Position numbers and translations under genes: made by a program | The notes under the pieces: generated by a model | Database searches by the model: none | What the model was told of the DNA's origin: nothing | Seen by the model: only the letters and a program-made list of their open reading frames with translations | From: Gillisella vitis | GTDB taxonomy: Bacteria > Pseudomonadota > Alphaproteobacteria > Rhizobiales > Rhizobiaceae | Assembly (NCBI RefSeq): GCF_001541345.2 | Contig: NZ_LMVL02000002.1 | Coordinates: 806,001 to 870,000 of the forward strand | Reading direction: 5' to 3' | DNA length: 64,000 bases | Part shown: piece by piece, positions 30,359 through 39,463 of the stretch | How positions within the stretch are numbered: position 1 is the stretch's first letter | Layout: each line of letters opens with the position of its first letter

Positions 30359-32542
30359 ATGGTGTCTACTTATATCGGTTATGATCTTGTCAATCGCGAT
30401 ATGAAAGCGAGCCTGAAACGCGTGTCTCAGGAGCCTGAGGTGGCCCGCGAGCAGAAATATTACCAGGAGAATATCGGCAAGGTCAAAACCGTCGACGACT
30501 TCATGAACGACGACCGGCTCTACCAATATACGATGAAGGCCAACGGCCTGGAAGACATGACCTACGCCAAGGCCTTCATGAAAAAGGTGCTGGAAAGCGA
30601 TCTGTCCGACGAAAACAGCTATGCCAACAAACTGTCCGACGACCGTTACCGCGATTTTGCCCGGTCTTTCAATTTTTCCGCCGAGACCGCTGATATCCAG
30701 ACCGACAAGCAGGAAGAGGATGTGATTGGCCTTTACAAGCAATCGCTTGTCACCGAAGGCGACGATGCCAAGGAAGAGGTGCAATATTACGATTCCGCCA
30801 TCGACAAGGTCACCAATGTCGATGACCTCTTGAAAAACAGTCGCCTGACCAAATTCGTGCTCGAATCCTATGGGCTCGACACCAAATATTATTCCACCGA
30901 CCATTTGAAAAAGATTCTGACCAGCGATGTCAACGACAGCACCAGTTACGTCAATACGCTGACCACCAACAAGTCGGATTACCTGAATATCGCCAAAGCA
31001 TTTTCCTTCAATACCGACGGTTCGCTTAAAAATGCCACGGCCCAGACCTCCGAGCAGAAAACGGAGATGGAAGATCTCTATCTGGAGGAAGTCCCCAGCA
31101 CCGAGACCGCCTACCAGGCCGAGCGCGAAGCCGCCTACTACAAGGAAAAGATCGCCACTGTCACCAAGGCCTCTGATATCACTGGGGATTCGCGGCTGTT
31201 CAGCTATGTGAAGACGGCGCTGGGCATGGACAAGAACACGCTGAAATCGACCTTTGAGAACATCGTCACCAGCGATCTCAACGACGCCAACAGCTATGCC
31301 AATACCCAGGGCAAGGTGAAGGGAGAATATGCGAAGATCGCCGCTATGTTCAACTTCGACACCAGCGGTAATGCCACGGCTGGAAACGCCCAGAGCGAGA
31401 CCCAACTGGCTCAGACCGCCAGCGGCTATATGACCAATTACGATGATCAGGACCAAGCCGATCTCGATTCGCTGACCACCTATTATTCCACTCAGATGAA
31501 ATCCATTGCCAAGGTTGATGACCTGCTCGGCAATGAGAAAATCTACGATATGGTGATGAAGGCCTATGGCATCGAGACCGACGAGTTTTCCAAGGCGGAC
31601 CTGAAAAAGGTTCTGACCAGCGATATGAATGATCCCAAGAGCTATGCCAACAAGACCAGGGACGAGCGGCTGATCAGCCTGGCTTCCGCCTTCAATTTCA
31701 AGGAGGATGGAACCGCTGACGTGCCGCTTCTGGCCCAATCGGAGCGCACCATCACCGAGGTGGCCAAGGACTATATCGTTCAGAAAACCCGGTTTCTGGA
31801 GGGCACGGAACAGACTGAGGCCAAGACGAAGGCGGAGGAGGACTCCAAATATTACCAGGAGAATATCGTCAAGGTTACATCTGTCACGGATCTGCTCAAG
31901 GATCGCAAGCTGGTGGATTTCGGCCTGACGGCGCACGGGCTCGACCCGGAAGATGTCAGCGACGATATGCTCAAGCAGTTGTTTTCGTCCGATCTCACCG
32001 ATCCGAAAAGTTTCGCCAATACCCAATCAGACGAGGACTATGCGAAATTCGTCGCCTCCTATAATTTTGACAGTAGCGGCAAGATTTCCCAGGAAAATGC
32101 CGATGGTGTGCAGAACCGCAGTGAGACCTTTAACACCGAAAATCTCTATCTGCACCAGACCCTGGAAAACGAACAGGGCGAAAGCGACCAGGGTGTGCGT
32201 CTTGCCCTTTACTGGGATCGCATGTCGTCGACCATTACCTCGGCCTATGACATTCTCGGCGATACGGCGCTGCTAGAAGTGTTCCGCACCGCCTATAGCC
32301 TGCCCAGCGACATGAGCAATATGGATATCGAGCAGCAGAAAAAGGTCATCGAGAAGAAGATGGACCTGAAGGATCTGAGTGATCCTGAAAAGCAGAAGAA
32401 ATTCCTGCAACGCTTTACGGCCATGTACGATCTGGAGAACAATACAGGCTCCTCTGCCAATGCCGCGCTGACCATTCTCGGCGGCAGCTCTTCGACCAGC
32501 GGTATCAGCGCCAGCCTGCTGGAATCTGTCAACAGCCTGTAA
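30359..32542 (+). CDS. Protein of six DUF1217 repeats (flagellar-type)
   Basis: 727 residues from the ATG at 30359 (MVSTYIGYDLVNRDMKASLK). The protein is almost wholly tandem repeats of about 115-140 residues. Each starts with YY..x(4)I..V..V.DLL, continues with a helix ending in YGL or HGL, then LKK.L.SDLxDxxSYAN and ends in FNFxxxG. Five copies are clear (from about residues 34, 139, 255, 375 and 500) and a sixth (from about 625) is decayed. DUF1217 proteins in rhizobia sit in flagellar clusters; no other flagellar gene is in this window. No signal peptide. Likely a flagellar or secreted structural protein, but that is inference. Confidence 0.82.
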   Translation: MVSTYIGYDLVNRDMKASLKRVSQEPEVAREQKYYQENIGKVKTVDDFMNDDRLYQYTMKANGLEDMTYAKAFMKKVLESDLSDENSYANKLSDDRYRDFARSFNFSAETADIQTDKQEEDVIGLYKQSLVTEGDDAKEEVQYYDSAIDKVTNVDDLLKNSRLTKFVLESYGLDTKYYSTDHLKKILTSDVNDSTSYVNTLTTNKSDYLNIAKAFSFNTDGSLKNATAQTSEQKTEMEDLYLEEVPSTETAYQAEREAAYYKEKIATVTKASDITGDSRLFSYVKTALGMDKNTLKSTFENIVTSDLNDANSYANTQGKVKGEYAKIAAMFNFDTSGNATAGNAQSETQLAQTASGYMTNYDDQDQADLDSLTTYYSTQMKSIAKVDDLLGNEKIYDMVMKAYGIETDEFSKADLKKVLTSDMNDPKSYANKTRDERLISLASAFNFKEDGTADVPLLAQSERTITEVAKDYIVQKTRFLEGTEQTEAKTKAEEDSKYYQENIVKVTSVTDLLKDRKLVDFGLTAHGLDPEDVSDDMLKQLFSSDLTDPKSFANTQSDEDYAKFVASYNFDSSGKISQENADGVQNRSETFNTENLYLHQTLENEQGESDQGVRLALYWDRMSSTITSAYDILGDTALLEVFRTAYSLPSDMSNMDIEQQKKVIEKKMDLKDLSDPEKQKKFLQRFTAMYDLENNTGSSANAALTILGGSSSTSGISASLLESVNSL

Positions 32543-32560
32543 AGACTACGCTATCTGTTA

Positions 32561-32599
32561 TGTAAATCCCCTAGATCCTTCCGGTTTAGGGGATTTATA
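32561..32599 (+). terminator. Inverted repeat after the DUF1217 gene
   Basis: GTAAATCCCCTA and TAGGGGATTTA form an 11-bp stem with a 13-base loop. The T tract after it is weak, but the position, 20 bases after the stop, fits a terminator. Confidence 0.65.
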
Positions 32600-32631
32600 C
32601 AGTCGTTCCCGCTTGCTCTCGTCTGTGGCAG

Positions 32632-32657
32632 TCGATATATCCCATCAGATATATCGA
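32632..32657. promoter_or_regulatory. Mo-box (ModE operator) before modA
   Basis: TCGATATAT and ATATATCGA are exact inverted repeats separated by 8 bases, matching the general plan of ModE sites (CGnTATAT-N6-8-ATATnCG). It lies 17 bases before the modA start. ModE bound to molybdate would block transcription of modABC here. A ModE-type protein is encoded at 35345-35743. Confidence 0.85.
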
Positions 32658-32673
32658 TCAAAGGGAGCATGAG

Positions 32674-33492
32674 ATGAAAGCGGGTTGGGAAATGATAGCC
32701 AAAGCCAGAACAACTATCGTGGATCGGCTGCCAGCAATCCTGACGGCTTTGATGCTCTTCGGCGCCCCCCAGGCGGTTGCCGCCGACCAGAGCCTGACGG
32801 TGTTTGCTGCCGCCAGCCTGAAAGAGACCATCAGTAAGATTGCCGATGATTGGAAGGCTGAGACCGGTCGGGAGGTTAAGCTGTCCTTCGCCGCCTCCTC
32901 GGCGCTGGCAAAACAGATTGATGAAGGCGCCCCCGCCGACCTGTTCATCTCCGCTGACCTCAACTGGATGGACCATCTCGACAAGGGTGGTGAACTTGTG
33001 CCGGGCAGCCGTGTCAACCTGCTGGGCAACCGGATCGTGCTGGTGGCGGCGTCTTCATCCACGGTGACGACAAAAATTGCCCCCAGCTTCGATCTGGCTG
33101 GGCTTTTGGGGGATGAGCGGCTGGCTATGGCCAATGTTTCCTCGGTGCCCGCCGGTGTCTATGGCAAGGCGGCGCTGGAAAATCTCGGCGTATGGGCGAG
33201 CGTCAAGGACAAGGTCGCGCAGGCGGACAATGTCCGCGCCGCATTGCTGCTGGTGTCGCGTCAGGAAGCGCCGCTCGGCATCGTCTATGAAACCGATGCC
33301 AGGGTTGATCCAGGCGTGAAAATCCTTGACCGGTTCCCGGAAAATTCCCATCCGGCTATTGTCTATCCGGCAGCGGTGCTGAAGGCTTCCAACAATCCCG
33401 ATGCCCAGGCGTTTCTCGCCTATCTGCAATCGGTGACAGCTTCGAATGTGTTCCGCGCCGCCGGGTTTACAGTGTTGACGAAGATCAATTGA
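32674..33492 (+). CDS. modA: Molybdate ABC transporter, periplasmic binding protein
   Basis: 272 residues. The N-terminus up to about residue 36 (ending GAPQAVAA) is a signal peptide. The mature part starts DQSLTVFAAASLKETISKIA, the Ser-containing oxyanion site of ModA; FAASSALAKQI, GAPADLFISAD and VSSVPAGVYGKAAL complete the ligand pocket. It captures molybdate (or tungstate) in the periplasm and delivers it to ModB. First gene of modABC; ribosome site GGGAG. Confidence 0.95.
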   Translation: MKAGWEMIAKARTTIVDRLPAILTALMLFGAPQAVAADQSLTVFAAASLKETISKIADDWKAETGREVKLSFAASSALAKQIDEGAPADLFISADLNWMDHLDKGGELVPGSRVNLLGNRIVLVAASSSTVTTKIAPSFDLAGLLGDERLAMANVSSVPAGVYGKAALENLGVWASVKDKVAQADNVRAALLLVSRQEAPLGIVYETDARVDPGVKILDRFPENSHPAIVYPAAVLKASNNPDAQAFLAYLQSVTASNVFRAAGFTVLTKIN

Positions 33493-33523
33493 CAAACGCT
33501 GTCGACCTATGGCCCGTTGAGCC

Positions 33524-34219
33524 ATGATTGACGCGCTCTCCGCTGACGAAATCACCGCGATCCTGCTCAGCCTGAAAGTGGCGCTGACGGCTGTTGCCGT
33601 CTCGCTGCCGCTTGGCATCGGCATGGCCTGGCTGCTGTCGCGCACCTCCTTCTTAGGGCGCAGCCTGCTGGACGGGCTGGTGCATCTGCCGTTGATTCTG
33701 CCGCCTGTTGTCACCGGATATCTGCTGTTGATCACCTTCGGTCGGCGCGGCGTGGTTGGCGGTTTTCTGGATCAATGGTTCGGCCTGGTGTTTTCCTTCC
33801 GCTGGACGGGGGCGGCGCTTGCCTCCGGCATTATGGGCTTTCCCTTGATGGTGCGCGCCATCCGCCTGTCGCTGGACGGGGTGGACCGCAAGCTGGAAAC
33901 CGCAGCGGCCACGCTCGGCGCATCGCCGATCATGGTGTTCTTCACGGTTACCCTACCGCTGATCCTGCCCGGCATCGCGGCCGGTGCCGTGCTGGCCTTT
34001 GCCAAGGCGATGGGCGAGTTTGGCGCGACCATTACCTTCGTGTCGAATATTCCCGGTGAAACCCAGACCCTGTCCGCCGCCATCTACACCTATACCCAGG
34101 TGCCGGGCGGCGATGCCGGTGCGCTGCGGCTGACACTGGTTTCTGTTGTCCTATCGCTGCTGGCGTTGCTTGCCTCCGAGCTGCTGACCCGGCGCCTGAC
34201 CGTGCGAATGGCGGGCTGA
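33524..34219 (+). CDS. modB: Molybdate ABC transporter, permease
   Basis: 231 residues with five or six membrane helices. The inner-loop segment GASPIMVFFTVTLPLILPGI is the EAA-type contact to the ATPase, and FAKAMGEFGATITFVSNIPGETQTL is the signature of ModB. Starts 31 bases after modA; its TGA shares one base with the modC ATG. Confidence 0.95.
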   Translation: MIDALSADEITAILLSLKVALTAVAVSLPLGIGMAWLLSRTSFLGRSLLDGLVHLPLILPPVVTGYLLLITFGRRGVVGGFLDQWFGLVFSFRWTGAALASGIMGFPLMVRAIRLSLDGVDRKLETAAATLGASPIMVFFTVTLPLILPGIAAGAVLAFAKAMGEFGATITFVSNIPGETQTLSAAIYTYTQVPGGDAGALRLTLVSVVLSLLALLASELLTRRLTVRMAG

Positions 34220-35313
34220 TGCTGGAAATCGATATTCTTCACCGCCAAGGCAGTTTCGATCTTGAAGCCGATCTTCAACTGGGGCCAGGGTTGACGGCAC
34301 TGTTTGGCCCATCCGGATCGGGCAAGACCACGATGATCAATGCCGTGGCCGGGTTGATCCGCCCCGACCAGGGAAGGATCACCTTCGAGGGTCGGGTCTG
34401 GAGCGATGCGCAGAACGGCACTTTCCTGCCGCCGCATCGCCGCCGGATCGGCTATGTGTTCCAGGAGGCGCGGCTTTTTCCACATTTGAGCGTGCGGGCC
34501 AATCTCACCTATGGCCGGTATTTTACCCCGAAAGCCGAACGGCGCGAAGACCTGTCCCGAATCTGCGATCTGCTCGGGATCACCGATTTGCTGGACCGCG
34601 CCCCCAATGGATTGTCGGGTGGAGAAAAGCAGCGGGTTGCCATTGCCCGTGCCCTGATGGCCAGCCCGAAACTTCTGCTGATGGACGAACCACTGTCGGC
34701 GCTGGACGGCGCCCTCAAAGCGCAGATCTTGCCCTATATCGAGCGGATTCGGGATGAAGCGGGAGTGCCGATCCTCTATGTCAGCCATGCTGTCGAGGAA
34801 GTCACCCGGTTGGCCAGCCGGGTGGTCACGATGAGCAAAGGCCACGCCTTAAGGGTGGACGCGGGCGAGGGGGCTTTGCTTCATCTGCCAAGGCTCGGCG
34901 ACAGCCGCCCCGGCAGCTTCCTGCATGCCCATGTCACCGGCCATGCCCGTGAGGAAGGTTTGACGCTGGCGACAAGCCCTGCGGGTCCGCTCTACCTGAA
35001 ATATGCCGATCTACCCATTGGCACCCCGATCCGCCTGTTCGTCGCCGCCAGCGATCTGGTGCTGGCGACAGGCGAGACGGGTCAGCTTTCCACCCTCAAT
35101 CGCCTGTCAGGCAAGGTGACGGCTATTTTCGAGACAGGCCCCGGCATCGTCGTCAGGGTTGATTGCTCCGGTCAGGTCATCGACGCCGAAATCACCCGCC
35201 GCTCGCTGAGCGCCTTGGATCTGGCGCCCGGCAAGCCGGTTTCGGTGCTGTTCAAGGCGGTCTCGGTGGCCGAGGCAGGTGTTTATCGGCTGCGGACTGA
35301 GCCTTTGCGGTGA
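34219..35313 (+). CDS. modC: Molybdate ABC transporter, ATP-binding protein
   Basis: 364 residues. Walker A is FGPSGSGKTTM, the signature LSGGEKQRVAIARALM, and Walker B LLLMDEPLSALDG. After about residue 240 comes the C-terminal TOBE/Mop-like domain (LNRLSGKVTAIFETGPGIVVRVDC), which in ModC binds molybdate and limits uptake. It drives import through ModB. Last gene of the operon; it faces modE, 31 bases away. Confidence 0.95.
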   Translation: MLEIDILHRQGSFDLEADLQLGPGLTALFGPSGSGKTTMINAVAGLIRPDQGRITFEGRVWSDAQNGTFLPPHRRRIGYVFQEARLFPHLSVRANLTYGRYFTPKAERREDLSRICDLLGITDLLDRAPNGLSGGEKQRVAIARALMASPKLLLMDEPLSALDGALKAQILPYIERIRDEAGVPILYVSHAVEEVTRLASRVVTMSKGHALRVDAGEGALLHLPRLGDSRPGSFLHAHVTGHAREEGLTLATSPAGPLYLKYADLPIGTPIRLFVAASDLVLATGETGQLSTLNRLSGKVTAIFETGPGIVVRVDCSGQVIDAEITRRSLSALDLAPGKPVSVLFKAVSVAEAGVYRLRTEPLR

Positions 35314-35344
35314 ACCACGGGCCTTGGTATGATGGCCTGCTGTA

Positions 35345-35743
35345 TCACTCAGGTGGCATGATCCGGTCGGCCGCCATTGCCTCCAGCCAGGTGAGATCCT
35401 CGGCCAGCGTTGAGCGGATCTTTACGTCCATCATTTGCGCCCGTATCAGCAGGGCCTCGCCGAAGGGTGTCAGGACAGCGCCACCGCCGCTTTTGCCGCC
35501 ATGGCGGGTGGTGATCGATGGTTCCCTGAACATCCGGTTGATTTCATCGGCCAGAAGCCAGGCGCGGCGATAGGACATGCCCAGGGCAGCGCCCGCCGCC
35601 CGGATCGAGCCATGCTGGCCGATCAGCTGTAGCAATTGCACCTTGCCCGGTCCAAGCCGCGCCCCATTCTCCAGATCGATCCGGAACAGCACCTTGTCCG
35701 GTGCGGGATGCGAATTGTCGTGGGAAGGCACTGTGTCTGCCAT
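35345..35743 (-). CDS. modE: One-domain ModE-type regulator
   Basis: 132 residues. The winged helix of ModE is clear: GPGKVQLLQLIGQHGSIRAA and GMSYRRAWLLADEINRMF, followed by FGEALLIRAQMMDVK. The two C-terminal Mop domains that bind molybdate in E. coli ModE are absent. The start overlaps the stop of the FAD oxidase gene (TGATG), so it is probably translated with that gene. It is convergent with modABC, whose promoter carries the matching Mo-box. How it senses molybdate without Mop domains is not evident. Confidence 0.88.
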   Translation of the reverse strand: MADTVPSHDNSHPAPDKVLFRIDLENGARLGPGKVQLLQLIGQHGSIRAAGAALGMSYRRAWLLADEINRMFREPSITTRHGGKSGGGAVLTPFGEALLIRAQMMDVKIRSTLAEDLTWLEAMAADRIMPPE

Positions 35744-37173
35744 CAGCCGGGCACCACCTTGCCGGGGTTCATGATGCCGGCGGGGTCGAAGGCCTGTTTG
35801 ATGCGGGTCATCAGCACGGTTTCAATGTCCGGCCTTGTCTCGGCCAGTTCCTGGCGCTTCAATTGGCCGACCCCATGTTCGGCGGAAATCGAGCCGCCAT
35901 GGGCGCGGACGATATCATGCACGACCTTGTTGATTTCGCGCCAGCGGCCAATGAACTGCGCCTTGTCGGCACCGATGGGCTGGCTGATGTTGTAATGGAT
36001 ATTGCCATCGCCCAGATGGCCGAACGCGCAGACCCGCGCACCCGGCATGGCGGCGAGCACCGCCTCTTCCGCTTGCCGCATGAAGGCCGGGACCTGGGCA
36101 ATTGGCACCGAAACATCGTGCTTGATTGAACCGCCTTCCGGCTTTTGCGCATCCGACATGCTTTCACGCATGTGCCAGAGCGCCTTTTGCTGCGCCACCG
36201 AACCGGCGACCACGGCATCCTCGATCAGCCCGGCCTCTACGCCCTGTTCCAGCACGTCATGCATCATGGTTCTTGCCGTTTCAACGGCATCGGATGTGGC
36301 AATATCGACCAGCACATACCAGTCGTGAACGGAGGCCAGCGGATCACGGACATTGGGAATATGGCGGCTGGTGAAATCGACGCCGATGCGTGGCATCAGC
36401 TCGAAACCGGTCAGCGCCGGACCGCAGAGCGCACCGGCCTTTTCAAACAGCGCCAAAGCTTCCACCGGCGATTTAAGCCCGACGAAGGCGACTTCATGGC
36501 CAAGCGGCTGCGGATAAAGCTTCAGCACGGCTCCGGTTATGACCCCAAGCGTGCCTTCCGCGCCGATGAACAGGTCGCGTAGGTCATAGCCGCTATTGTC
36601 CTTTTTCAACCGCCGCAAGCCATTCCAGATCTCGCCGGTCGGCAGCACCACTTCAAGGCCGAGGCACAGTTGGCGCATATTGCCATAGACCAGCACGGCG
36701 GTGCCACCGGCATTGGTGGCGAGATTGCCGCCGATCCGGCAGGAGCCTTCCGAACCGAGCGACAGCGGAAACAGCCGGTTGACATCATTCGCCGCCTTCT
36801 GGATGTCGGCCAGAATGCAGCCCGCGTCGGCGACGATCACATTGCCGACTGGATCGACCTCGCGCACCGTGTTCATCCGCTCCAGCGATAGCAGGATATC
36901 GCTGGAATTGTCGCGTGGCACCTGGCCGCCGACCAGGCCGGTACCGCCGCTGACCGGCACGATCGGGCTTTTCGTTTCGCTGGCCAGCGCGAGGATTCTG
37001 GAAACCTCTTCGGTCGAGCCGGGCTTCAGCACCAACGGCGAAGCGCCGTGGTAAAGGCCGCGGTTTTCGGTGAGATAGGGTGTGATATCAGCCTGATCGG
37101 TCAAGGCATTTGCGGGGCCGACAATGGCGATGAACCGCTCGAGCAGGGCGGCGGAAAGGGGCATGTCAGTCAT
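35743..37173 (-). CDS. FAD-binding oxidase (D-2-hydroxyacid dehydrogenase type)
   Basis: 476 residues from the ATG at 37173 (AAGGAC upstream). The N-terminal FAD-binding domain (PVSGGTGLVGGQVP, GCILADIQKAANDVNRLFPL, GNLATNAGGTAVL) is of the PCMH type; the C-terminal FAD-oxidase domain ends with FGHLGDGNIHYNISQP and ISAEHGVGQLKRQ. Enzymes of this make-up oxidise D-lactate, D-2-hydroxyglutarate or similar acids and pass electrons to a carrier; the substrate cannot be told. It is followed directly by modE and preceded by the t6A gene. Confidence 0.88.
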   Translation of the reverse strand: MTDMPLSAALLERFIAIVGPANALTDQADITPYLTENRGLYHGASPLVLKPGSTEEVSRILALASETKSPIVPVSGGTGLVGGQVPRDNSSDILLSLERMNTVREVDPVGNVIVADAGCILADIQKAANDVNRLFPLSLGSEGSCRIGGNLATNAGGTAVLVYGNMRQLCLGLEVVLPTGEIWNGLRRLKKDNSGYDLRDLFIGAEGTLGVITGAVLKLYPQPLGHEVAFVGLKSPVEALALFEKAGALCGPALTGFELMPRIGVDFTSRHIPNVRDPLASVHDWYVLVDIATSDAVETARTMMHDVLEQGVEAGLIEDAVVAGSVAQQKALWHMRESMSDAQKPEGGSIKHDVSVPIAQVPAFMRQAEEAVLAAMPGARVCAFGHLGDGNIHYNISQPIGADKAQFIGRWREINKVVHDIVRAHGGSISAEHGVGQLKRQELAETRPDIETVLMTRIKQAFDPAGIMNPGKVVPG

Positions 37174-37208
37174 GGCGTTTCGTCCTTGTATTCTATCGCC
37201 GCACACCA

Positions 37209-38180
37209 TCACCGTGGCGCAGCGGCCCGCTCCAGCCGGTCGTTGATTGCATCTCCCAGCCCATGGGTGGGAATGGCGGTGAAGGCGATGCGGGCAGCAC
37301 CGCTGGCATCGGCCCGCTTCATGAAGCTGAACAGATTGGCGGCGGCCTCGGCGAGGTCGCCATCCGCACTCAAATTGAGCACGAGGGCAGCCTTTTCAAG
37401 CCCTTGAGGGACGGCAGAGCCAAAAGTGATCACGGCCTCATCGGCAAAAACCGAGGTCGCATTCAGCCGCACCGCCGCCTCCGGGGCATAATGGGAGGCC
37501 AACATGCCCGGCGCCTCGATGATTGCACCCGATTTTTGCGGGCGGATCACCCGCAAACCGGTCGCGTCTTCCACCGCCTCCACCGAAAGCCCGCCGGGGC
37601 GCAGCAGCCGGACCTGGCCGTCTTCCACCTTCAGGATGGTGGATTCAACCCCGACGCCTGCCGCCTCGGCATCGAGGATCAGCGGGATTTTCGCCCCGAG
37701 ATCCTCTTCGACATGGGCAGCGGTTGTCGGACTGATCTTACCCGAGGTATTGGCGCTTGGGGCGGCCAGCGGCTTGCCGAAGGCGGCGATCAGCGTGGCG
37801 GCAAAGCCTAGAGGCATGCGCAGGCCAACCGTGTCCAGCCCGGCCGTTGCCAAGGGGTGAATGGCGCAGCCTGGGGCGAGCGGCACAATCAGTGTCAACG
37901 GCCCCGGCCAGAACCGCTCCGCCAGTTGCCGCGACAGGGGATCGAAGACGCCGTAGCGCTCGGCCATGGCAAGATCGGCGACATGGCAGATCAGCGGATT
38001 GAATTGCGGGCGGCCTTTGGTCTCGTAAATCCGGGTAATGGCCTGCGGATTGGTGGCATCCGCCGCCAGCCCATAGACGGTCTCGGTCGGCATGGCGATC
38101 ACCTCGCCAGCCTCAAGCAAAGGCAGCGCGGCGCGGATGGCCGGTTCCGGGGATGTGATGACTGAGAGGAGCTGTGCCAT
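37209..38180 (-). CDS. L-threonylcarbamoyladenylate synthase (Sua5/TsaC)
   Basis: 323 residues from the ATG at 38180 (MAQLLSVITSP). It makes the activated intermediate for t6A at position 37 of ANN-decoding tRNAs. The YrdC domain is shown by GEVIAMPTETVYGLAADATN, YETKGRPQFNPLICHV and LAAPSANTSGKISPT; the extra C-terminal Sua5 domain (from about residue 205, APGMLASHYAPEA linker) makes it the long Sua5 form. The longer frame to 38273 is not family-like. Same strand as the FAD oxidase gene, 35 bases upstream of it. Confidence 0.92.
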   Translation of the reverse strand: MAQLLSVITSPEPAIRAALPLLEAGEVIAMPTETVYGLAADATNPQAITRIYETKGRPQFNPLICHVADLAMAERYGVFDPLSRQLAERFWPGPLTLIVPLAPGCAIHPLATAGLDTVGLRMPLGFAATLIAAFGKPLAAPSANTSGKISPTTAAHVEEDLGAKIPLILDAEAAGVGVESTILKVEDGQVRLLRPGGLSVEAVEDATGLRVIRPQKSGAIIEAPGMLASHYAPEAAVRLNATSVFADEAVITFGSAVPQGLEKAALVLNLSADGDLAEAAANLFSFMKRADASGAARIAFTAIPTHGLGDAINDRLERAAAPR

Positions 38181-38388
38181 GCCTGCCTGATTGCCGCTGT
38201 TTCCCTGGTGAAATAGCCTGACGTCGCCCGTGGCGCAAACGACTTTTACCAATGCACCACCGTCTTCATCCATGGCTTTTCACAGTCTCTTCACCAATCC
38301 ATAAAATTTTAAATACAGCCGTAACCGAAAGAAAGAAGTGTCGCGCTACTGTGCCACCAATCAATGATTCGATGTGGGGAAGCATCCG

Positions 38389-39459
38389 ATGCAGCCTATG
38401 AAAAATCCGGCCTCCAGCATTGCGCTGCGTGTAGCGACAGCCATGCATCAGATGGGGATCGAGGGTCTGCCACGCAATTACGAACTGGTCTATGAAGCCT
38501 ATTCCGGCAGCAACCCGGATCTGGTGCGCGAGTTCATCGCGCTCGGCAAGGTCAAGACCCAGGACGCGCTGGATGCACTTGGTCGCAAATACCTGCCCCA
38601 TCACCATGAAGACGGTCTTTTGGCCCGCCACAACAACAAGGTGCGCGCCGAAATGAGCAGCTTCATCAGCTTGCTCAACCAGGAAAAACTGTCGCTGACC
38701 GATTATGGCCGTCTGATCGGCGATGCCACCAAGGGCATCCTGACCGACACCGACCTTGGCAACCCGGAACTGAGCCGCTCCATCCAGGCGCTGAAGGCCG
38801 CCACCGACCAGCGCGTCGCCGAAAACAGCAATGTCGTGAAAACCGTGGTGGAAAAGACCGAGCAGCTCGCCGATGTGCAGCGCGAGGCCGATCAGGTGGA
38901 ACAGGCGAAATTCGTCGATCCGCTGACCGGCATGGGCAGCCGCCGCGCCTTCAACAAGGCCTTGGCAAAAGTCTATGCCAATCCGGCCCTGCCAACGCTC
39001 TGCGGTCTGGCGGTCGGTGAAATCGACGATTTCGCCAAGCTCGCCGATCATCTTGGCCCGACGGTAACCGAACGCTTCATCAAGCAGATCGCCAAGGTGG
39101 TGAAGGCCGTGGCAGGCAAGGACGATCTCGCCTGCCGCTTCGACGGCAGCCGCTTCGGCCTGTTGTTCTACACGTCAGACCAGGACGAAATCAGCCGCAT
39201 CGTCAACGCTGTGCGCGTCAAGCTGAAGGCCACCGCAGTGGTCAATGCCGGCTCCAACGGCTCACTTGCCGCACTCACCATGTCCTTTGGCATCTGCCTT
39301 TCCGAACAGGCCCCCAATGCCTTCGACCTGATGACCTATTCTGAACGCGCCCTCACAGCCTCAAAATCTTCCGGTGGCGATACAGTGACGCTCTATGGCG
39401 TGACAGAAAACAGCTATGTGCCGAAGGATTGGCTGATCTACAAGCCGCATGTGGTGTGA
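38389..39459 (+). CDS. Degenerate GGDEF-domain protein
   Basis: 356 residues from the ATG at 38389 (MQPMKN; TGGGGA upstream). The N-terminal half is helical with a long coiled-coil-like stretch (about 120-180). The C-terminal half has the GGDEF fold: FVDPLTGMGSRRAFNKAL opens it, but the active-site loop reads CRFDGSRFGLLFY, where an active enzyme has RxGGDEF. The Gly-Gly-Asp-Glu residues for GTP and metal are therefore lost and diguanylate cyclase activity is not expected. No membrane segment. It probably acts as a binding or scaffold protein. Divergent from the t6A gene. Confidence 0.85.
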   Translation: MQPMKNPASSIALRVATAMHQMGIEGLPRNYELVYEAYSGSNPDLVREFIALGKVKTQDALDALGRKYLPHHHEDGLLARHNNKVRAEMSSFISLLNQEKLSLTDYGRLIGDATKGILTDTDLGNPELSRSIQALKAATDQRVAENSNVVKTVVEKTEQLADVQREADQVEQAKFVDPLTGMGSRRAFNKALAKVYANPALPTLCGLAVGEIDDFAKLADHLGPTVTERFIKQIAKVVKAVAGKDDLACRFDGSRFGLLFYTSDQDEISRIVNAVRVKLKATAVVNAGSNGSLAALTMSFGICLSEQAPNAFDLMTYSERALTASKSSGGDTVTLYGVTENSYVPKDWLIYKPHVV

Positions 39460-39463
39460 TGTA

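Noticed and set aside
30029..32026. Reverse-strand open frame of 665 codons across the DUF1217 gene
   Set aside because: It is antisense to a well-supported repeat protein, starts without a ribosome site and its Gly/Ile/Leu/His-rich sequence has no family; it mirrors the codon pattern of the forward gene.
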